DNA from: Aquimarina sp. AU58
GTDB taxonomy: Bacteria > Bacteroidota > Bacteroidia > Flavobacteriales > Flavobacteriaceae
Direction of reading: 5' to 3'
Length of the DNA stretch: 64,000 nucleotides
Assembly (NCBI RefSeq): GCF_900312745.1
Contig: NZ_OMPD01000014.1
Location: 2,976,001-3,040,000, forward strand
The notes under the pieces: generated by a model
The model's input: the letters and a program-made list of their open reading frames with translations, nothing else
Told to the model about the DNA's origin: nothing
Databases searched by the model: none
Part shown: piece after piece, positions 16,784 through 25,627 of the stretch
How positions within the stretch are numbered: position 1 is the stretch's first letter
How the letters are laid out: each line of letters begins with the position of its first letter
Translations under genes and position numbers: made by a program

Positions 16784-19084
16784 ATGGCTCGATTAATTAC
16801 AATCATTATTATTCTATTATTGTCTTTTCTCAACTCTTTCTCTCAATCTTTGAAAGGTGAAATTATTGATATAGATACCAATAAACCAATACCATATGCA
16901 ACTGTAATTTTAAAAAACCAAAAAGGAGAGTTTTTAGAAGGTGTAACAACTAATGATAATGGTATTTATAATATTGATTATCAAGATGGTAAATATACTG
17001 TAGAAGCAAGTTTTATAGGATACGAAACGTATGTATCCTCTGTAGTAATCGATAAAAATACCACTTTGGATATTACGATGAGAACAGAAGCAACAACGCT
17101 GGATGAAGTAACACTTGTCGCAGAAGAAACCACAGTAAAACAATTAATCGATAAAAAAGTAGTACATGTAGGAAAAGATTTATTATCTGGCGGGGGCGAT
17201 GCAGCAACCGTATTAAGTCAATTATCCGAGGTACAGGCAGATCAAAATGGAAATATTAGTCTAAGAGGAAGTCAAAATGTAAATGTATTAGTTAATGGGA
17301 AACCTTCGCCATTAAGTACAACAGAACTATTGCAACAAATTCCTTCTGATGAAATCAATAAAATTGAAATAATAACATCACCATCTGCAAAATATCAAGC
17401 TAATGGCCTTACCGGAATTATTAATATCATTACCCATAAAAAAGTACGTAAAGGGATTGTCATAACTACAAGTTTAAATGGTAATTCCTTGGGAAGCCAC
17501 GGTGCAAATGGTGCAATTAATTATGGAAGATCTAAAACTAGTTATAGATTTGGTGGTTCTTACAAGAAGAATATCTTTGAAAATGAAAATACCCAAAATC
17601 GATCAGGAACTCAACCATTTACACAGTTAAGCGATTTTAAATTTGATGGAGATGTGTATAAAGTTAATGGAGGTATAGACTGGTTTCCAAATGATGATAA
17701 TGAATTTTCTTTAGGTTTAGACTATACAGATAATGGACATGTTTTAGATAATAAAGCCAATATATTTCAGAATGATATTACTACTTTTCAAAACATTTTG
17801 GGTAGTCATTCTCATAAAACATTTAATGCCAATGGTAATTATAGGCGTTATTTTAAGGAGAGAGAAAATTTTCTTGAAATAGATATTCAGTTATCCGATA
17901 ATGCAAATATTCTAAAAAGTGATTTTAGACCAAATCTGGGAATCACAGATAATGCTACCGATAACGACGTTTTTATTACAAGTCTGGCAATGGATTATTC
18001 AGGAGCACTAAGTGAGAAGTTCAAGATTGAAGCTGGAACATTTTGGAATCGACAAAACCTTGATAATTCACGTTCTTTTTTTAATGAAGACAATATTACT
18101 ATATCACAAGAAAGTTTTGAAAATACACAATCGACATATGCTGCATACACATTAATCAAATATAACCTAAAAGGGATAAACATTCAGGCAGGAGTGAGGG
18201 GAGAGCTATTTGTGAGAAAAGCAAATCTTAAAACAGATAACACCAGTATAGAAAGTGATTTTACGAACTTATTTCCCTCTTTGCATTTAAGTTATACAGT
18301 ACGAGAAGATCAAACATTTATTTTTGGATACAATAGAAGAACATCCAGACCTACCTTAAGCCAAGTAAACCCTATAGCTTTTCAGATTAATGAGTTTTCA
18401 ATTAGTCAGGGAAATCCAGCTTTGGAGCCAGAGTTTTCAAATAATTTTGATGTTTCTTATCAATTCAAAAAGAAAAGTCTAAAAATAACACCAGCTTTTG
18501 CCTATCGTCTTAAAGAGAATGTTATTACAACCAATAATTATGTAAATGATGATGGTATTAATGTATATACTTCTGTAAATAATGGCGCAACGAATGCTTA
18601 TGGAATAGAAATGGCGATACACATAAAACCCTATAATTGGTTAAATACTGATTTAAACTTTAATTGGAATTATGAAGAATTTAAAAATGATCAAATTGGC
18701 TTTACCCGTAATTTTAATAGAAGCTATAACCTAACTCTAAAAAATCAATTCAAAATATCTCAAAAAACGAACATGGTGGTATCCTGGCGTTATAATGGTC
18801 CTTCAAAAGGATTTTTTTATACCCAGGAGACTACCCAAAAAATAGATTTAGGAATCAGGCATAAAATCTTAAAAAATATGGGAAGTCTAAATTTACGGGT
18901 AACAGACCTTTTTAATACGCAACGTTTTGAAGGTATCAATTCTGGCACTGGGTTTTTACAAGACTATGCATATAAACCTATTTCCAGGGTTGTACATTTG
19001 GCGTTTTCTTATCGCATAAATGGGGGAACTGTGAAACAGCGAAATAAAAAATCAAGACGCTACAATAGTGGTCTCATTGATTAA
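16784..19084 (+). CDS. TonB-dependent receptor (outer membrane beta-barrel family)
   Basis: 766 residues with a signal peptide (MARLITIIIILLLSFLNSFSQ). A carboxypeptidase-regulatory domain (about 22-105, LKGEIIDIDTNKPIPYATV) precedes a plug (ISLRGSQNVNVLVNGKPSPL, EIITSPSAKYQANGLTGIIN) and a barrel of the OMP_b-brl_3 type (about 370-766). No STN domain, so it does not signal to a FecR. It is first in an apparent operon with a LytS kinase (22 bp on) and a LytTR regulator, which suggests that its expression is set by that pair. Substrate unknown. Confidence 0.9.
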   Translation: MARLITIIIILLLSFLNSFSQSLKGEIIDIDTNKPIPYATVILKNQKGEFLEGVTTNDNGIYNIDYQDGKYTVEASFIGYETYVSSVVIDKNTTLDITMRTEATTLDEVTLVAEETTVKQLIDKKVVHVGKDLLSGGGDAATVLSQLSEVQADQNGNISLRGSQNVNVLVNGKPSPLSTTELLQQIPSDEINKIEIITSPSAKYQANGLTGIINIITHKKVRKGIVITTSLNGNSLGSHGANGAINYGRSKTSYRFGGSYKKNIFENENTQNRSGTQPFTQLSDFKFDGDVYKVNGGIDWFPNDDNEFSLGLDYTDNGHVLDNKANIFQNDITTFQNILGSHSHKTFNANGNYRRYFKERENFLEIDIQLSDNANILKSDFRPNLGITDNATDNDVFITSLAMDYSGALSEKFKIEAGTFWNRQNLDNSRSFFNEDNITISQESFENTQSTYAAYTLIKYNLKGINIQAGVRGELFVRKANLKTDNTSIESDFTNLFPSLHLSYTVREDQTFIFGYNRRTSRPTLSQVNPIAFQINEFSISQGNPALEPEFSNNFDVSYQFKKKSLKITPAFAYRLKENVITTNNYVNDDGINVYTSVNNGATNAYGIEMAIHIKPYNWLNTDLNFNWNYEEFKNDQIGFTRNFNRSYNLTLKNQFKISQKTNMVVSWRYNGPSKGFFYTQETTQKIDLGIRHKILKNMGSLNLRVTDLFNTQRFEGINSGTGFLQDYAYKPISRVVHLAFSYRINGGTVKQRNKKSRRYNSGLID

Positions 19085-19105
19085 TATTAAATTTACGATA
19101 AGCGT

Positions 19106-20110
19106 ATGAAAAAAGTGTTTGAAATAAAATATTTTGAAATAGGATTACATATCCTATTTTGGATATTATACTTTACCTATCCTATCATTAAGTTTGGTGA
19201 TCGTAACAGGTTTTCTTTTGATTTCACCGAAGCAGTTTTGAATACTGTTTTTATTGGAGTTTCTGTATATATTGCTCATTTTTTCTTAGTAAAAAATTAC
19301 AAAGGCATAAAAGCGTTGATCGTATTTTTAGTGATCTTTCTTTGTATAGTATATTTAAACTGTTACCTAAATGGTAAAACTTGTCAATGCAATTTTAGGC
19401 TTTGTTTTATTAATAAAACGGTAGAATACTTATTGATAAATGCTTTTTTTCTGGCCATATTTACGATTAAGAAGAATATCATTAGTAACCAAATATTAGA
19501 AAGAACAGAACAAGAACGAGTTCAGGCAGAGTTAAAGAGTCTTAAAGCACAGTTAAATCCTCATTTTTTATTCAATACCTTAAACATGTTGTACTCTAAT
19601 GCAATCCTTAAGGATGAAGTTTTGGCAGATAAAATTCTAAAACTCTCTGATAGCCTTCATTATTTAATGCATGAAGGAGAAAAACCAAATGTACCTTTGT
19701 TGCAAGAAATAGAATTTATTAATGGATATATAGAATTACAAAAAGCCCGACTAGGAAAAAAAATAGATATTAAATTTTCTAATACTCTGGACAATCCGAA
19801 ACAGGATATACCGCCATTGTTAATGATTCCTTTTATTGAAAATGCATTTAAGTATTCAAGTATGGTAGAAGGGAAGAAAATACCGCTTTGTATTGATGTA
19901 AAACTAGCAAATGATGTACTCAATTTATGGGTAGAAAATCGATATGATTCCAGATATTCTTCAAAACAATCAGAAGTATGGAAAGATAGTGGGATTGGTA
20001 TCGAAAATGTAAAAAAGAGATTAGCTTTATTGTATCCAAATAAACATACGCTTACAATCGAGTCATTAGAAGGTACTTTTAAAGTGAATTTAAAAATTGA
20101 TCTAAAATGA
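19106..20110 (+). CDS. LytS-type sensor histidine kinase
   Basis: 334 residues. Four membrane spans lie in about the first 130 residues, with a Cys-containing loop (CYLNGKTCQCNFRLC, about 91-106) between spans. The His_kinase block is LNPHFLFNTLNMLYS (about 150-165) and the ATPase has PFIENAFKYS and GIGIENVKKRL. It overlaps the downstream LytTR regulator by 4 bp. The Cys cluster is unusual among the kinases of this window and may bind metal or form disulfides. Confidence 0.94.
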   Translation: MKKVFEIKYFEIGLHILFWILYFTYPIIKFGDRNRFSFDFTEAVLNTVFIGVSVYIAHFFLVKNYKGIKALIVFLVIFLCIVYLNCYLNGKTCQCNFRLCFINKTVEYLLINAFFLAIFTIKKNIISNQILERTEQERVQAELKSLKAQLNPHFLFNTLNMLYSNAILKDEVLADKILKLSDSLHYLMHEGEKPNVPLLQEIEFINGYIELQKARLGKKIDIKFSNTLDNPKQDIPPLLMIPFIENAFKYSSMVEGKKIPLCIDVKLANDVLNLWVENRYDSRYSSKQSEVWKDSGIGIENVKKRLALLYPNKHTLTIESLEGTFKVNLKIDLK

Positions 20111-20784
20111 GATGTATCATTATAGAAGATGAACTGCCCGCACAGCAATTATTGATCAAATATATAGAGCAGTCTTCAGATATCGAATGCATTGGTGTTT
20201 TTGAGTCAGTTTCAGAATTACCTTTATATGTCCTTAACGAAGTAGATTTCATATTATTAGATATACAATTGCCAGGAGCTAATGGTTTAGATTTCTTAAA
20301 AAGTTTAGAAATAAAACCAAAAGTTATTATTACAACTGCCTATAGAGATTATGCAATTGATGCTTTTGAAGAAGCTGTAGAAGATTATCTACTCAAACCT
20401 TTTTCTTATCATAGATTTTTAAAATCTGTAATGCGAATACAAAATACCCTTACAGATAAAAATACGATTCATAATGAAAAAGAACTATTTGTATATACAG
20501 ATAAAACCTTTTATAAAATAATCAAAACCGATATTAATTATATTAAATCAGAAGCCGATTACGTATATATACATTATAGTGAAAAGAAATTGTTAGTTCA
20601 GGATAGTTTGAGCAACTGGGAACACAAACTTAAAGATGATGGTTTTATAAGGATTCATAGATCATACCTCATTAATTTTAGAAAAATTGATAGAATAGAA
20701 GGGAACCTTGTGCACATAGAAAAAGAAGCTATCCCTATAGGAAAGACATATAGAACATCTTTTTTTACTATTATTAAAAAATAA
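20107..20784 (+). CDS. LytTR-family response regulator
   Basis: 225 residues. REC domain with the acidic pair in IIEDELPAQ, phospho-acceptor Asp in LLDIQLPGANG, TTAY and LLKPF; LytTR domain from about residue 125 with YIKSEADYVYIHY and FIRIHRSYLINF. It is translationally coupled to the kinase (ATGA). The direct repeat at 16694-16726 is its likely target. It is less similar to the regulators of the ABC modules, which fits the different operator sequence. Confidence 0.94.
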   Translation: MRCIIIEDELPAQQLLIKYIEQSSDIECIGVFESVSELPLYVLNEVDFILLDIQLPGANGLDFLKSLEIKPKVIITTAYRDYAIDAFEEAVEDYLLKPFSYHRFLKSVMRIQNTLTDKNTIHNEKELFVYTDKTFYKIIKTDINYIKSEADYVYIHYSEKKLLVQDSLSNWEHKLKDDGFIRIHRSYLINFRKIDRIEGNLVHIEKEAIPIGKTYRTSFFTIIKK

Positions 20785-20973
20785 GATGAAAGCTATTCAG
20801 GGATTAAAAAATACAGTTACAAAACAATAAAAGGTGAAATAATCGACCTAATTTATTATGTAAAAGTGCTTTTGATGTGTTAGATATTTATAGCCCTATT
20901 TTTTAAAACTAAAAGATTAAACTTCTGTTAAACAAAATTCGTTAGACCTATTTTTTGTAGATTTGCTATATAA

Positions 20974-21390
20974 ATGAAAAAGTTAACCCATAAAATATTA
21001 GCTGTTTTAATGGCGATGGTAGTATTCGTATCTACCATATCGTTTACAATAGATATGCATTATTGTGGAAATACTTTAGTAGATGTTGCTTTGTTTAAAG
21101 AGGCAAAAACTTGTGGAATGGACCAACAAGTTTCTAATCCCATCACATGTTCGATAATGGCCAAAAAAAGTTGTTGTACAGATAAGCAACTCACTTTTGA
21201 TGGACAGGATGAGCTTCAAAATTCATTTGATAAAATCACTTTAGAGCAACAGGCTTTTGTTGCTATCTTTTATTATTCATATATCAACCTTTTCGAAGGA
21301 CTTGAGAATAATATCATCCCTTTTAAAGAGTATCCACCTCCTTTTTTAGTCAAGGATATTCATGTGCTTAACGAAACCTTTCTTATTTGA
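20974..21390 (+). CDS. HYC_CC_PP family protein (copper-locus small secreted protein)
   Basis: 138 residues. An N-terminal hydrophobic leader (about 5-25) is followed by the three family marks in order: HYCGNTLVD, a Cys-Cys pair in KKSCCTDK, and a Pro run in EYPPPFL. The Cys and His residues suggest metal or redox chemistry in the periplasm, but the family has no settled function. It is the first gene of the copper-efflux island, 107 bp before CusA. A TAGATTTG box ends only 8 bases before its ATG, so if that promoter is used the mRNA would be nearly leaderless. Confidence 0.85.
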   Translation: MKKLTHKILAVLMAMVVFVSTISFTIDMHYCGNTLVDVALFKEAKTCGMDQQVSNPITCSIMAKKSCCTDKQLTFDGQDELQNSFDKITLEQQAFVAIFYYSYINLFEGLENNIIPFKEYPPPFLVKDIHVLNETFLI

Positions 21391-21428
21391 TACATTAGAG
21401 TATTAAAATTATGCCCGGTGATGATCCA

Positions 21429-21458
21429 TTTGGGCTAGAACTGTTGTTTGTACTTTAC
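21429..21458 (+). promoter_or_regulatory. Putative promoter of the cusA operon
   Basis: TTTG (21429-21432), an 18-base spacer, and TACTTTAC (21451-21458) approximate the phylum's -33/-7 pattern, 40 bases before the CusA ATG. The TTTG half of the -7 box is imperfect. Confidence 0.35.
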
Positions 21459-21497
21459 AGATAACGTCTTCTTCTAATTATCAAATAATCAAAGTAT

Positions 21498-24400
21498 ATG
21501 CTAAACAAAAGCATCAAATTTCTTATCGAGAATAAATTGGTTGCAGTCCTTATGGTAGCTCTTTTTGTAGGGTGGGGCGTAGTAAATGCACCATTTGGGT
21601 GGCAAACCGGAATATTACCTAGCGACCCTGTAGCGGTTGATGCCATACCAGATATTGGCGAAAACCAGCAAATTGTATTTACAAAATGGCAAGGACGGTC
21701 ACCGCAAGATATCGAGAATCAGATTACATATCCCTTAACTACTTCACTTTTAGGAGTTCCTGGAGTAAAGACCATTCGTAGCTCTTCGATGTTTGGATTT
21801 TCTAGTATTTATATCATTTTTGAAGAAGATGTAGAATTCTATTGGAGTAGGAGTCGTATTCTGGAAAAACTAAACTCTCTACCATCAGGGTTATTACCAA
21901 ATGGAGTAAGCCCTGGTTTGGGACCCGATGCAACTGGTTTAGGTCAGATTTTTTGGTATACTTTAGAAGGACGGGACGAAAACGGTAATGTAACTGGTGG
22001 TTGGGATTTACAAGAACTAAGAAGTATCCAGGATTATTATGTAAAATATGCATTATCATCTGCAGGCGGAGTATCAGAGGTAGCTTCTATTGGTGGGTAC
22101 GTACAAGAATATCAAGTAGATGTACATCCAGAGTTAATGCGCCAGTATAACATTAGTTTACAGCAAATTGTTAATGCAGTTAAACAATCAAATCGAGATA
22201 TTGGTGCGCAGACCTTAGAAATTAATCAAGCAGAATACCTTATTCGTGGTTTAGGATACATAAAATCTATCGCCGATATAGAAAACGCCGTAGTGACATC
22301 AGAGGAGTTTACCTCAATACGTATTAAAGATATTGCCAGCGTTAGTTTAGGGCCAGAAGCAAGAAGAGGTATTCTGGATAAAGAAGGTGCAGAAGTAGTA
22401 GGAGGCGTTGTTGTTGCACGTTATGGAGCAAACCCATTAGAGGTTATCAATAATGTGAAAGATAAAATTAACGAACTTAGTACCGGATTACCATCCAAAC
22501 AATTAAAAGATGGTCGTACCTCACAATTAACCATAGTTCCTTTTTATGATCGAACCGAACTTATTCATGAAACAATAGGTACACTTAACGACGCTCTTAC
22601 CTTAGAGATTTTGATAACCTTTCTTGTTGTCATTATTATGGTATTTAATCTTAGAGCTTCAATTCTTATTTCAGGACTCTTACCAGTAGCCATTTTAATG
22701 GTTTTTATAGCAATGAAATTGTTTGGCGTTGATGCCAATATCGTTGCTTTATCAGGTATTGCCATTGCCATTGGTACTATGGTAGATATGGGAGTGATAC
22801 TTTCAGAAAACATTATAAGGCATTTGGATGATAATAAAAATCACTTACCAGTGAATACAGTAGTGTATAATGCTACTGCAGAAATTTCTGGAGCGATATT
22901 AACAGCAGTACTAACCACCATAATCAGTTTTATTCCTGTATTTACGATGATCGGTGCAGAAGGAAAACTATTTAGACCATTAGCATTTACCAAAACAATG
23001 GCACTTGCAGCATCAATCATAGTAGCCTTGTTCCTCATCCCTCCATTTGCTGCTTTTCTATTCAAAAAGAAAAATATAAAAACCTCAATGAGTTATATAA
23101 TCAATGGTGTTTTAATTGTATTAGGAGGTACAGTAATTTTTAATGGTATATGGTTAGGTATCATTTTGATAGCTTTCGCAATAACAGCTATACTTGGCTT
23201 AAGAGGTGTGGTTTCACAAAAGCATATTAATTTGACAAATATTAGTATAGCAGTAATAACTATAGTGTTTTTACTATCAGAGTATTGGAGGCCTCTTGGA
23301 GTTGATAAAAGTATGTTTGTAAACCTCATTTTTGTAGCAATCATTTGCTTTGGGTTGTTAGGTACTTTTACGCTGTTTAGAAAATACTATACCAGAATAT
23401 TACGATGGGCGTTGAACAATAAATTACTATTCTTATCTCTACCCACCATTATCGTTGTTTTTGGTTTTTTAATCATGAAAAATATTGGGAAAGAATTTAT
23501 GCCTTCATTAAATGAGGGATCTTTCCTATTGATGCCGACCACATTATCACATGCTGGAGTGACAGAAAATAAAAGGATATTACAGCAATTGGATATGGCG
23601 GTAGCAAGTATTCCCGAAATTAAAACTGTTGTTGGTAAAGCCGGAAGAACAGAATCTTCTCTTGACCCAGCTCCATTATCAATGTATGAGAACATTATTT
23701 TGTATAAGCCCGAGTATATGCTTAATGAAAATGGGAAGAGACAACGATATAAGGTTAATGAGGACGGCTTATTTATAAGTAAAGATGGTAATTTGATTGA
23801 CAATAAAAACTATGATGTTAATCCTGATAAAACCAGTAAAGTATCAAAAAAGAAATATTTCTCGATTAATAGAGAAAGTCTTATTCCTGATAATAACGGT
23901 GAATTCTACCGCAACTGGAGACCAGAAATCAAGAGTCCAGATGATATTTGGAGTGAAATCATAAACGTCACAAAATTACCAGGAGTGACTTCTGCTCCAA
24001 AATTACAACCGATAGAAACCCGATTGATTATGCTCCAAACAGGAATGCGTGCACCAATGGGGATTAAAGTAAAAGGGCAAAACTTAAAACAAATTGAAGC
24101 TTTTGGAATTCAATTAGAAGAGATATTAAAAGAGGTAGATGGTGTAAAAGATGAAGCTGTTTTTGCCGACCGTATTGTTGGGAAACCTTACTTAATTATA
24201 GATATTGATCGAGAACAACTGGTTCGTTATGGAGTATCTGTTGAACAGGTTCAGCAAATTATGGAAGTCGCAGTAGGAGGGATATCTCTTACACAAACGG
24301 TTGAAGGCAGAGAGCGTTACGGAGTAAGAGTACGCTATCCTAGAGAACTTCGGGCTAACCCAACAGATCTTGCAACTATTTATGTTCCCTTAAAAAAAGA

Positions 24401-25238
24401 AAGTTCGATACCGCTAAGTGAATTGGTAGATATTCGTTATGAACAGGGACCACAAGTGATAAAAAGTGAAGATACATTTCTAGTGGGTTATGTTTTATTT
24501 GATAAAAAAGATGGTTTTGCAGAAGTAAATGTGGTTAAAAGCGCGCAAAATCTAATAAAAACTAAGATTGATAATAACGAACTGATTGTTCCAAAAGGAA
24601 TCACCTATCAATTTACGGGTACTTATGAAAACCAATTGAGAGCAGAAAAGACATTATCGATTGTAGTACCATTAGCTTTGGTTATTATCTTTTTGATCCT
24701 CTATTTCCAATTTCGCTCAATAACTACTTCTTTCATAGTATTTACAGGTATTGCAGTAGCTTTTTCTGGCGGGTTTTTAATGATCTGGCTATATGGTCAG
24801 GATTGGTTTTTAAACATTAGTTTCTTTGACGAAAACTTGCGAGATCTGTTTCAGGTTCATACAATCAACCTCAGTGTTGCCGTATGGGTTGGTTTCATAG
24901 CACTTTTTGGTATTGCTACAGATGATGGAGTAGTAATGGCTACTTATCTTAAACAGACGTTTGATAAAAATAAACCAAAATCCCTTGATGATATTAGAAC
25001 ATCTGTAATCGAAGCAGGAGAGCAAAGAATTCGTCCATGCCTCATGACTACCGCAACTACAATTCTTGCACTATTACCAATATTAACATCTACCGGTCGT
25101 GGGAGTGATATTATGATACCCATGGCAATTCCTTCCTTTGGAGGGATGGGGATTGCACTTATAACACTATTTGTAGTACCAGTATTATTTGGTTGGAAAA
25201 AAGAAATAGAAATGAAAAATGTAAAACGAAAAATGTAA
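21498..25238 (+). CDS. cusA: CusA/CzcA-type heavy-metal efflux RND transporter
   Basis: 1246 residues, inner-membrane proton-driven pump of a tripartite efflux system. The family start (KFLIENKLVAVLMVALFVGWG) and the opening DAIPDIGENQQIVFTKW are typical of the heavy-metal RND group. It is some 200 residues longer than the usual 1040: one extra segment with about three membrane spans lies near residues 530-625, and a charged periplasmic insertion near 740-810 (around NENGKRQRYKVNEDG). Both are placed at domain borders, so the pump should work. Neighbours (TolC, CusB with DUF3347, CopA) indicate Cu(I)/Ag(I) as substrate. Confidence 0.93.
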   Translation: MLNKSIKFLIENKLVAVLMVALFVGWGVVNAPFGWQTGILPSDPVAVDAIPDIGENQQIVFTKWQGRSPQDIENQITYPLTTSLLGVPGVKTIRSSSMFGFSSIYIIFEEDVEFYWSRSRILEKLNSLPSGLLPNGVSPGLGPDATGLGQIFWYTLEGRDENGNVTGGWDLQELRSIQDYYVKYALSSAGGVSEVASIGGYVQEYQVDVHPELMRQYNISLQQIVNAVKQSNRDIGAQTLEINQAEYLIRGLGYIKSIADIENAVVTSEEFTSIRIKDIASVSLGPEARRGILDKEGAEVVGGVVVARYGANPLEVINNVKDKINELSTGLPSKQLKDGRTSQLTIVPFYDRTELIHETIGTLNDALTLEILITFLVVIIMVFNLRASILISGLLPVAILMVFIAMKLFGVDANIVALSGIAIAIGTMVDMGVILSENIIRHLDDNKNHLPVNTVVYNATAEISGAILTAVLTTIISFIPVFTMIGAEGKLFRPLAFTKTMALAASIIVALFLIPPFAAFLFKKKNIKTSMSYIINGVLIVLGGTVIFNGIWLGIILIAFAITAILGLRGVVSQKHINLTNISIAVITIVFLLSEYWRPLGVDKSMFVNLIFVAIICFGLLGTFTLFRKYYTRILRWALNNKLLFLSLPTIIVVFGFLIMKNIGKEFMPSLNEGSFLLMPTTLSHAGVTENKRILQQLDMAVASIPEIKTVVGKAGRTESSLDPAPLSMYENIILYKPEYMLNENGKRQRYKVNEDGLFISKDGNLIDNKNYDVNPDKTSKVSKKKYFSINRESLIPDNNGEFYRNWRPEIKSPDDIWSEIINVTKLPGVTSAPKLQPIETRLIMLQTGMRAPMGIKVKGQNLKQIEAFGIQLEEILKEVDGVKDEAVFADRIVGKPYLIIDIDREQLVRYGVSVEQVQQIMEVAVGGISLTQTVEGRERYGVRVRYPRELRANPTDLATIYVPLKKESSIPLSELVDIRYEQGPQVIKSEDTFLVGYVLFDKKDGFAEVNVVKSAQNLIKTKIDNNELIVPKGITYQFTGTYENQLRAEKTLSIVVPLALVIIFLILYFQFRSITTSFIVFTGIAVAFSGGFLMIWLYGQDWFLNISFFDENLRDLFQVHTINLSVAVWVGFIALFGIATDDGVVMATYLKQTFDKNKPKSLDDIRTSVIEAGEQRIRPCLMTTATTILALLPILTSTGRGSDIMIPMAIPSFGGMGIALITLFVVPVLFGWKKEIEMKNVKRKM
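25209..25221 (+). repeat. Left arm of 13-bp inverted repeat flanking the four-helix-bundle gene
   Basis: GAAATGAAAAATG here is the exact reverse complement of 25702-25714. It lies in the last codons of cusA, in an AT-rich stretch with further ATGTAAAA-like repeats. See the finding on the possible insertion. Confidence 0.5.
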
Positions 25239-25273
25239 AATTTTGAGGAGTGTTTGATTATTGAATTAAAATT

Positions 25274-25627
25274 ATGAGTAAAAATATATTAAAAGATAAG
25301 AGTTATGCATTTGCAGTAGAAATTGTAAAACTGACTCAGGTTCTCGTTTCTAATAAAAAAGAGTATGTAATTAGTAAGCAACTATTACGAAGCGGTACTG
25401 CTATTGGAGCATTAATTAGAGAAGCAGAATTTGCACAAAGTAAAAAAGATTTTATTAGTAAAATGAGTATCTCATTAAAAGAAGCGAATGAAACTTTTTA
25501 TTGGATAGATTTAATTAAGGACACAGGATATATTGATATCACTATACATAAGCAATTATCTTCTAATGCTAAAGAGTTAGTAGCTATGCTTGTTAGTAGT
25601 ATTAAAACAACTAAATCAAGGCTATGA
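25274..25627 (+). CDS. Four-helix-bundle protein (S23/IVP family)
   Basis: 117 residues, almost all alpha-helical, with the family's conserved blocks: SYAFAVEIVKLTQ near the start, KQLLRSGTAIGALIREAEFAQSKKDF in the middle, and ETFYWIDLI toward the end. The family was first seen inside 23S rRNA intervening sequences and is found widely as a free gene in Bacteroidota, with no known activity. Here it sits between cusA and the tolC-like gene and its stop overlaps the latter's ATG (ATGA). Nothing suggests a role in efflux; it looks inserted. Confidence 0.9.
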   Translation: MSKNILKDKSYAFAVEIVKLTQVLVSNKKEYVISKQLLRSGTAIGALIREAEFAQSKKDFISKMSISLKEANETFYWIDLIKDTGYIDITIHKQLSSNAKELVAMLVSSIKTTKSRL

